From Glandiceps talaboti (lineage: Eukaryota; Hemichordata; Enteropneusta; Spengelidae): a stretch of 64,000 bases of DNA. Below the pieces are notes generated by a model, which saw nothing but the letters and a program-made list of their open reading frames with translations, was not told the origin of the DNA and ran no database searches. Position 1 is the first letter of the stretch, and each line of letters opens with the position of its first letter. A program made the translations under genes and the position numbers. Location: contig NC_135564.1 in NCBI RefSeq assembly GCF_964340395.1, positions 3,069,861 to 3,133,860 of the forward strand. Reading direction: 5' to 3'. Shown one piece after another: positions 57,552 through 64,000 of this stretch.

Positions 57552-60500
57552 TGTATGTATGTATGTATGTATGTATGTATGCAAGTGAATGTGTTATGAG
57601 ACAAATGTGTTCTACACTGCATTAGAATGAACAGTATTTCTCAGAGTGGTACAGTAAAATTCTCGATGTCATTTTGGGTTATATCAACATTTACCATTTC
57701 AAAAGTGGCTATTATTCTTTACAATTGTTGTTTTGTTCTAATATCGCCTGATTACTTCATGAATATTCTTGTGAATGTGAGAAATTGAGTAAACGTTTTC
57801 TTTGTAAAATGACTGGTTGCTAATAACATTATCAAAGGAGGGGCTCATTTAAGAAGAAGGGGGGGGGGTGAGAATCTAATGATTTTAATATGCTGTGTTA
57901 TACTATATGTGTGCATGAACACGAATTCAGCTGTAGTGTTTAGATAAAAAAATAAATGTTTGCATTTTACAGGAAGTAAATTAAATACCCACAATATGTG
58001 TACGATTGAAATATGACAGGAAGTAATTTAAGTAAGCATAGAAAGATCTGACATTATAAAGAAGTATTTAATGGAGTATGTCATCTTATTACAAGTAATG
58101 ATAAATATTAAAGATTATCTGTGTTACATTGTCAGTGAAAAGGAAATTCAGTTATAGAGAGCTCGAGAGGGAGACTAAGTAATTAGTAGAAATATGTTTT
58201 AATTTATAAGTGTTACAATGCGGTATAGAAGTATCACAAATTAAAGAATTCTAATTCATTGTTGTCATTTCATTTGCCATATCTTTCTGTACTAGGATGA
58301 AATACAACACACACTAAGCCGTCATCGCAAACTAATACAATGCATACAACCTACTCACAAAGTGATAACCTTGACTGTATTCAATTTTTCATAGCTGATA
58401 GTAAGTATCTGCTACACTCAATTAATACGGTAGTCGGAAATGACTCCAATCTCCATATTGATAATAAGAATTGATTAAATTAGTGCCTTTGGGTATAGAG
58501 TATTTCATTTATTTGGAATCCTTCGTTTGTAGGCCTACGAATATATCATTTTATGCTGGAAATGAGCTTGCAGATAAGACGGTTATGTGGTATGGCGGAC
58601 AGTTCATATACGAGGAGCCGATGAGTAGTCAGTCGGGATGTGTATCTATCACGAAACTGGACAATGGAACATGTTATTTAGAAGAGACAGCGTGTAATCA
58701 GCAACAGAGGTTTATTTGTCGAGGGAGTCAAAGTGAGATAACTCAACCAACAACTGATATAGGTAATGGCCTGTGTATGAATTGTTTATGTGTAAGAGCA
58801 AATTAAACCATCGCAAAAATGACAAGACAGATAAGAGGAATATTAAGAGCACAGAATATCTCTTAAAGGAGCAAACAAGAAACTATCACATATGTTCAAT
58901 CACGTTTCCCATTTGTGTTCTGCAAATAATTGTTTGTAGAGTAGCTTTGTCAACAAGTTTCTTGACATCATACATCTTTTGACATCATACATCTTTGGAC
59001 AATGGAACGTGCTATTTAGAAGAGACAGAGCGCGTGTAATCAGCAACAGAGGTTTATTTGTCGAGGGAGTCAAAGTGAGATAACTCAACCAACAACTTAA
59101 AACTGCTTATTTTCTTGCATAGTATTTTCGTTTCCTTACGTCTTGTTTTCCACCACGTACATGTATATACCTTCTATTCAAATAAACTAATAGTTAGTTT
59201 CAAAGACAACACTACTGCAATCTAAACCTATTCTGTATAACAAATGCAACACGAAATTTTAAGTCATACTTAATATTTACCATATTCGTGAGTTTCAAAA
59301 TAATGATATATTTTAATTTATATTTTTATACTATTTTAATTAAGAGTTTTGTTCTGCCCTCAAATCGCTGTCATACATTTCACAGCCAATCACTTCATAC
59401 ATAATGTGCACATAGACAATGTACGTTTAACTTTCAATTTCATGCAGCATTGAAGGAATGTTTTCTGTTACTTTTATTTGATTCCCGTGTCGAATTCCTA
59501 TTGTTGTACAGTTAGCTATTCATAGAAACATATATAATCAAAAAATCAAAACAACCGCTGTAATGTAGCCCTTGCATTCTAATTGCAGCTCTCTCCAGTA
59601 CCAGTTCTATGGATACTTTTGAGAATATTGCCTGCCTCTCAGGGATAACTCAAGACAGAAACTATAATATCAGCAACCTGAGAGCCAGTTTTACAATGCT
59701 TTTAGAAAATAGTCCACTCGTCGACGACAGGCTTAACCTTTCAGTAGAGGATGGTAATCTCATTGTACAGGTACGTATATATACAGGAGAAGAAAGCTAA
59801 CACAACTGAATATAGACTGAATTTGAACCAACTGTGTCTTCATTGTGAATCCTATAGTGTTTAAGCGGTGACATATATTTGCAAAAATGGACGTCAGTAG
59901 AAGAATACAGTATCTATAAAGTACGTTTTCACCTAAAAACGCCGTATATTTTAACAGTATTTTTTTACGATACAATATGAATAATGAGGCTATTTCTTTT
60001 CAGTTTGTTTGCAATACAGACGTGTACAAAGAATTACATGTCATAAAATTTTAGATTTTTTAGTGCAAAATTGAAATCATATAAAAACCACGATGCTGCG
60101 AATTTTATGAATGTACCAACAATAAAATGCACCTGGTGTCAAATGTATCATTGCTTTAATCAATATTAATGGTAACGAAAAACTCAACCATCAGTATTTA
60201 GAAATGTAATTTGAATCCATACTGGTGCGTTAATCTACATCAGAATGAAGATGACGCAAACAGTGATTCATTTCATGATGTACAAATATTCCAGATTAAG
60301 ATACACACCGGTATTTATAGCGGACGAAAAATAAATGAATAAATTACAAGAATCTAATTATTCAAAGAGATAAGAAACAAGACATATACATACCTATAGA
60401 AATATCAGCTTCTCATATGACTCATAACTATTTATTCATTCCCATTTCAGACCCTAATCCAAATACTCGTGCAATTACTGTACACACAAGAAGATAGCCA

Positions 60501-60622
60501 GGACAAGGTAAGAATTTGTAAAGTTGATTTCTACACCGTAGCGTTGTAAATATGATGTTGTACATACATACATACATACATACATACATACATACATACA
60601 TACATACATACATACATACACA

Positions 60623-60653
<31 letters not shown>

Positions 60654-60859
60654 CATACATACATACATACATACATACATACATACATACATACACACAC
60701 ACATACATACATACACACACACACACATACATACATACATACATACATACATACATACATACATACATACATACATACATACACACATACACACATACAC
60801 ACATACACACATACACACATACATACATACATACATACATACATACATACATACATACA

Positions 60860-60895
<36 letters not shown>

Positions 60896-62169
60896 AGCAC
60901 GCATATCTACTATAAAAATTGACAGTTACCAGCAATCATTGTTAAAATGTAAACACCGAAAATAACACATACACTCTCTATTCATTGTATCTACCAAAGG
61001 AAAGTGTGCGGCAGAAACTAGAAATAGTTTCCAAGTTTGACAAGTTCAGTGATGACGTTATCGAATTCATAAAAAGGACTGATAGCAGTCATTTGAAAAT
61101 AGAGGAACACAATATTGGTAAGTATGAGAACAATAACTTCCCGTCGTCAGCATGAATTTCACAAAACTGATGTCTCGGTCTTATGCTTATAGAACAATCA
61201 ATCCATCCATCATTAAGTACAATATACTGGAAGATTCAATCGCTACTGAACCAGAAAGACTGTGGAGTTTCAATTAGGCGCAACTTTTTTACATTTCAAA
61301 AATAAATGCAAGCACTGATAGCGCGCATGTACATTTTATCTCACTGTGAACACAAATAAACAGTTTTGTGTTTGAATCTTCCTTGTTTCATCTGACAGTG
61401 ATGTTAATTTGTATTCACATTGAGATAAAATATATCACTTTATATGCTTGCCTACTATCTGTGTCTGCATTTAGTTTTATGTGAATTTGTAAAAAATAAA
61501 TAAAATAAAAATAAAGCTTTCTGTGAGACGTAAAAAATATCATGTTGCTTAATTGAAATGCTATTGTCACTCTCTGGTTTGGTAGAAATAATGAAAAACT
61601 ATTTACTTATTTTTAATACTGTGTGTCAAAGAAGATGACATGGTAATTGTGAATGTCGTGACTGAATTGTCAATACTATTCATTCTTGGAAGTGAGATTG
61701 GTCCAACTTATCAAAGCGACAATATTGAATTGTACAATTTCCCCTCTTTAAACTGTCTGTTTCCTTCTCATCAGTTGCCGAGTACATAGTCATGACTGCA
61801 TCTGAGTTTTCTGGTCTAACGATTAATGATACAAATGGAACGTTTTTAAGCCTTCCTGCTGATTTGTTTGCTAGTCTTGGTGAGTCAATGTCCTTCTCTT
61901 ATAGACAGTTATATCCTGTGTATAATTTGTTCTGTTCTGTTTGTTTGTTTGTTTGTTTGTTTGTTTGTTTGTTTGTTTGTTCGTTTGTTTGTTTGTTTGT
62001 TTGTTCTGTTTGTTTGTTTGTTTGTTTGTTTGTTTGTTTGTTTGTTGTTTGTTTTCATCTCAACGTACGACTTATGTACATTCAATTGTCTATCCACAGA
62101 ATCTGATACCAAAATCGGTGTAGCAAACATTATCTACGAACCTTTTGAAAATTCCAAAGCTACAGCCAG
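56797..62169 (+). CDS. Partial gene, seven exons: C-type lectin-like domain plus GAIN-like region receptor
   Basis: Seven exons join into one open frame of 1019 nt (about 339 codons): 56797-57053, 58533-58762, 59589-59770, 60451-60507, 61000-61117, 61775-61879 and 62100-62169. Every internal intron is GT-AG, and the junction phases are 2, 1, 0, 0, 1 and 1, all matching without a stop. Residues about 24-150 look like a C-type lectin-like domain. The remainder is predicted to be helical and then strand-rich, as in the GAIN domain of adhesion GPCRs and polycystin-1-like proteins. Several N-glycosylation sequons (NIS, NGT, NLS, NDT) fit an extracellular protein. The true start, the GPS cleavage site and membrane segments are not seen; the 3' part should lie beyond the window. 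The exon chain is seen directly; the family is inferred, and a PKD1-like or other GAIN protein remains possible. Confidence 0.85.
57222..57590. repeat. (GTTT)n and (GTAT)n microsatellite in intron 1
   Basis: A (GTTT)n run of about 45 bp is followed by about 320 bp of (GTAT)n with TGTG and GCAT interruptions. It lies in the intron between exons 1 and 2. Long open frames on both strands here encode only four-base-period peptides and are artefacts. Confidence 0.97.
58533..58762 (+). CDS. Exon 2: C-terminal half of C-type lectin-like domain
   Basis: The acceptor is TTCGTTTGTAG at 58532 and the donor is ATAG|GTAATG at 58762/58763. The first base completes the leucine codon split by the preceding phase-2 intron. 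The translation carries the end of a C-type lectin-like domain: VMWYGGQFIYEEP, SGCVSI, NGTCYLEETAC and the typical closing RFICRG. The EPN/QPD and WND calcium and sugar-binding signatures are absent; EEP stands near the first and NGT near the second. Ligand binding of the classical calcium-dependent kind is therefore doubtful. The exon ends in a Ser/Thr/Gln-rich linker. Its last 98 bases before position 58756 are duplicated in the following intron. Confidence 0.92.
58962..58995. repeat. Two perfect tandem copies of a 17-mer
   Basis: TTGACATCATACATCTT occurs at 58962-58978 and again at 58979-58995, directly abutting the duplicated fragment of exon 2. It probably marks the junction of the duplication event. 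Confidence 0.93.
58996..59097 (+). pseudogene. Intronic partial duplicate of exon 2, frameshifted
   Basis: These 102 bases repeat 58658-58755, the 3' part of exon 2, with two substitutions (ACATGTTAT to ACGTGCTAT) and a 4-base insertion (AGCG after GAGACAG). The insertion breaks the reading frame of the lectin-domain end. Neither the acceptor side nor the donor of exon 2 was copied: the copy begins after two tandem 17-mers and ends at CAACAACTTAAAAC, without GTAATG. It lies in the intron between exons 2 and 3 on the same strand. High identity suggests a recent event. It is unlikely to be used as an exon. Confidence 0.9.
59589..59770 (+). CDS. Exon 3: extracellular linker and start of helical (GAIN subdomain A-like) region
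   Basis: The acceptor is TTCTAATTGCAG at 59588 and the donor is GTACAG|GTACGT at 59770/59771. The first two bases complete an alanine codon begun by the last G of exon 2, and the exon ends in phase 0. The peptide runs from a Ser-rich linker through FENIACLSGIT, NYNISNLRASFTMLLEN and a hydrophilic segment containing NLS. Two N-glycosylation sequons (NIS and NLS) are present. This position, after a lectin domain and before a strand-rich block, matches the helical subdomain A of GAIN-containing receptors, but the similarity is weak and placement is inferred from order. Confidence 0.88.
60451..60507 (+). CDS. Exon 4: 19-codon helical mini-exon
   Basis: This 57-nt phase 0-0 exon has a strong acceptor (CATTCCCATTTCAG) and the donor GACAAG|GTAAGA. 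It encodes TLIQILVQLLYTQEDSQDK, an amphipathic helix with a heptad-like leucine and isoleucine spacing. Such a helix fits the helical subdomain of a GAIN domain. It is too short to be significant alone. The support comes from its splice sites, from phase agreement with exons 3 and 5, and from the length being an exact multiple of three. Skipping it would leave the frame intact, so it is a candidate for alternative splicing. Confidence 0.75.
60559..60897. repeat. (CATA)n/(CA)n microsatellite in intron 4
   Basis: The tract is about 340 bp of CATA repeats with several CACA interruptions, ending in a (CA)n run. It lies between exons 4 and 5 and starts about 50 bp after the exon 4 donor. Confidence 0.97.
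61000..61117 (+). CDS. Exon 5: helical region continued
   Basis: The acceptor is ATTGTATCTACCAAAG at 60999, with a mediocre pyrimidine tract. The donor is ATTG|GTAAGT at 61117/61118. The frame starts in phase 0 and ends in phase 1. The translation includes ESVRQKLEIVSKFDKFSDDV and EFIKR, charged and helical, followed by a turn leading to exon 6. Alternation of hydrophobic and charged residues fits continuation of a helical bundle. The upstream intron holds about 340 bp of (CATA)n and (CA)n repeat that ends about 100 bp before this acceptor. Confidence 0.8.
61775..61879 (+). CDS. Exon 6: start of strand-rich GAIN-like subdomain
   Basis: The acceptor is TTTCCTTCTCATCAG at 61774 and the donor is TCTTG|GTGAGT at 61879/61880. 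The leading TT completes a valine codon begun by exon 5, and the exon ends in phase 1. The translation VAEYIVMTASEFSGL, then NDTNGT and FLSLPADLFASL, resembles the first strands of GAIN subdomain B, where a strand is often followed by LP plus a short hydrophobic helix. Two overlapping glycosylation sequons (NDT, NGT) lie in the connecting loop. The match to GAIN is by pattern only; a profile search of the joined protein would settle it. Confidence 0.88.
61937..62056. repeat. (GTTT)n tract in the short intron 6
   Basis: About 120 bp of (GTTT)n with GTTC, TCTG and GTTGTTT interruptions fill more than half of the 220-bp intron between exons 6 and 7. The tract supplies a U-rich stretch about 45 bp upstream of the exon 7 acceptor. 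Confidence 0.95.
62100..62169 (+). CDS. Exon 7: GAIN-like strand segment, ending inside a 24-bp repeat
   Basis: The acceptor is TTGTCTATCCACAG at 62099 and the donor is GCCAG|GTGAGT at 62169/62170. The first two bases complete a glutamate codon from exon 6. The translation ESDTKIGVANIIYEPFENS has the strand pattern of GAIN subdomain B, in which a conserved small residue and a V..I.Y strand follow the LP helix. The exon ends in phase 2 with AG. Its last eight bases (62162-62169, ACAGCCAG) are the start of the first unit of the minisatellite that fills the next 1.5 kb, so the repeat was seeded on this exon-intron border. Reading past the donor gives AGG TGA, an immediate stop. Confidence 0.88.
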
Positions 62170-63691
62170 GTGAGTCAATAGAGTTACAGCCAGGTGAGTC
62201 AATAGAGTTACAGACAGGTGAGTCAATATAGTTACAGACAGGTGAGTCAATAGAGTTACAGACAGGTGAGTCAATAGAGTTACAGACAGGTGAGTCAATA
62301 TAGTTACAGACAGGTGAGTCAATAGAGTTACAGACAGGTGAGTCAATAGAGTTACAGACAGGTGAGTCAATATAGTTACAGCCAGGTGAGTCAATAGAGT
62401 TACAGACAGGTGAGTCAATATAGTTAAAGACAGGGGAGTCAATAGAGTTACAGCCAGGTGAGTCAATAAACTTACAGACAGGTGAGTCAATAGAGTTATA
62501 GACAGGTGAGTCAATAGAGTTACAGACAGGTGAGTCAATAAAGTTACAGACAGGTGAGTCAATAGAGTTACAGACAGGTGGGTCAATAGAGTTACAGACA
62601 GGTGAGTCAATAGAGTTACAGACATGTGAGTCAATAGAGTTACAGACAGGTGAGTCAATAGAGTTAAAGACAGGAGAGTCAAAAGAGTTACAGACAGGTG
62701 AGTCAATAGAGTTAAAGACAGGTGAGTCAATATAGTTACAGACAGGTGAGTCAATATAGTTACAGACAGGTGAGTCAATAGAGTTACAGACAGGTGAGTC
62801 AATAGAGTTAAAGACAGGTGAGTCAATAGAGTTACAGACAGGTGAGTCAAAAGAGTTACAGACAGGTGAGTCAATAGAGTTAAAGACAGGTGAGTCAATA
62901 GAGTTACAGACAGGTGAGTCAAAAGAGTTAAAGACAGGTGAGTCAATAGAGTTACAGACAGGTGAGTCAATAGAGTTACAGACAGGTGAGTCAAAAGAGT
63001 TAAAGACAGGTGAGTCAATAGAGTTACAGACAGGTGAGTCAATAGAGTTACAGACAGGTGAGTCAATATAGTTACAGACAGGTGAGTCAATATAGTTACA
63101 GACAGGTGAGTCAATATAGATACAGACAGGTGAGTCAATAGAGTTACAGACAGGTGAGTCAATAGAGTTACAGACAGGTGAGTCAATAGAGTTACAGACA
63201 GGTGAATCAATAGAGTTAAAGACAGGTGAGTCAATAGAGTTACAGACAGGTGAGTCAAAAGAGTTACAGACAGGTGAGTCAATAGAGTTAAAGACAGGTG
63301 AGTCAATAGAGTTACAGACAGGTGAGTCAAAAGAGTTAAAGACAGGTGAGTCAATAGAGTTACAGACAGGTGAGTCAATAAAGTTACAGACAGGTGAGTC
63401 AAAAGAGTTAAAGACAGGTGAGTCAATAGAGTTACAGACAGGTGAGTCAATAGAGTTAAAGACAGGTGAGTCAAAAGAGTTACAGACAGGTGAGTCAATA
63501 TAGTTACAGACAGGTGAGTCAATATAGTTACAGACAGGTGAGTCAATAGAGTTACAGACAGGTGAGTCAATATAGTTAAAGACAGGTGAGTCAATAGAGT
63601 TACAGACAGGTGAGTCAATATAGTTACAGACAGGTGAGTCAATATAGTTACAGACAGGTGAGTCAATAGAGTTACAGACAGGTGAGTCAAT
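62162..63691. repeat. 24-bp minisatellite, about 64 units, each carrying a splice-donor consensus
   Basis: The unit is ACAGACAG|GTGAGTCAATAG plus AGTT. The spacing is exactly 24 from the donor at 62170 to the last GT at 63682, with no insertion or deletion, giving 64 unit positions. Variation is by single bases: ACAGCCAG or AAAGACAG, AATAGAG, AATATAG, AATAAAG or AAAAGAG. Two units have lost the GT (near 62433 and 62673); a few have changed flanks (for example GTGGGT near 62578 and GTGAAT near 63202). The first unit overlaps the end of exon 7. Because 24 is a multiple of three, two minus-strand frames stay open for over 500 codons (octapeptides like DSPVCNSI and LTHLSVTL); these look like repeat artefacts. 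Confidence 0.97.
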
Positions 63692-64000
63692 AAAATCTTT
63701 GTAAACCATACATCTTGTTGCTGTGCTCCAAGATATTCATTCTGGATAGAAAACTTTTGGAAATACTATTTTTCCAATGTATTGAGAAATATGACTTTTA
63801 AAACGTTAAATGTAGAGTAGACTATGGTAATTGGTTTGTATTTCATAATATTTGTATTAAATTTGTGCATAATGTCAGACTCTCACTTACTAACAAACGA
63901 TATCTCTGGTATGTTATGTAATAAGCTTATGCTTCTCCTAAACCCAATACAGACTAGACTAGTCCAGATCGAACTATTTCTGTGGCCCTCACCAGATATA
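63692..64000. other. Intron continuing to the window edge
   Basis: Sequence after the minisatellite is AT-rich with no acceptor and open frame that continues exon 7 in phase 2. Confidence 0.6.

Noticed and set aside
62090-63709. Minus-strand open frames of 518 and 539 codons with octapeptide repeats
   Set aside because: They arise because the 24-bp unit has no stop in those frames. No non-repeat coding sequence flanks them, and the plus-strand gene explains the origin of the unit.

Overview
This is metazoan genomic DNA, not bacterial, viral or organellar. The sequence is AT-rich, most of it has no long open frame outside simple repeats, and the one convincing gene is split by GT-AG introns. 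Its domains (C-type lectin-like domain followed by what looks like the start of a GAIN domain) suggest an invertebrate animal with an expanded set of adhesion-GPCR-like or polycystin-1-like receptors, for example amphioxus, another invertebrate deuterostome, or a mollusc or annelid. The sequence alone does not decide between these.

Layout. Positions 1-55,000 read as a gene desert or a very large intergenic or intronic region. They hold many long microsatellites ((CATA)n, (GACA/CTGT)n, (TA)n, (CA)n, (GA)n, (CTA)n), about ten isolated runs of 10-14 G or C, a 37-bp minisatellite (9762-10645), short tandem duplications, two apparent 3' tails of non-LTR retroelements (about 11858-11936 and 34750-34815), a dispersed stem-loop repeat in two copies (9580 and 17332), and several strong inverted repeats (7659, 23493, 35118). 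Only weak protein-coding hints occur here: an exon-like block at 18996-19142 and a frameshifted coding remnant at about 24770-25030.

Positions 56797-62169 hold at least seven exons of one plus-strand gene. All six internal exon junctions have GT/AG sites and agree in phase (2, 1, 0, 0, 1, 1). Exons 1 and 2 encode an atypical C-type lectin-like domain without the usual sugar-binding EPN/QPD and WND motifs. Exons 3-7 encode a helical region and then a strand-rich segment resembling the GAIN domain. The gene is incomplete: the true start, and the proteolysis site and membrane region expected of such receptors, are not in the window. Four of its introns carry long repeats, and one carries a frameshifted copy of the 3' part of exon 2.

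The most unusual feature lies just after exon 7. A 24-bp repeat begins inside the exon, includes its splice donor, and continues for about 64 units to 63691 without a length change. Nearly every unit repeats a consensus 5' splice site (CAG|GTGAGT), giving about 62 potential donors in a row. Because 24 is divisible by 3, every downstream donor keeps the frame, but each brings in the same immediate TGA stop. The long minus-strand open frames over the array are by-products of the repeat.
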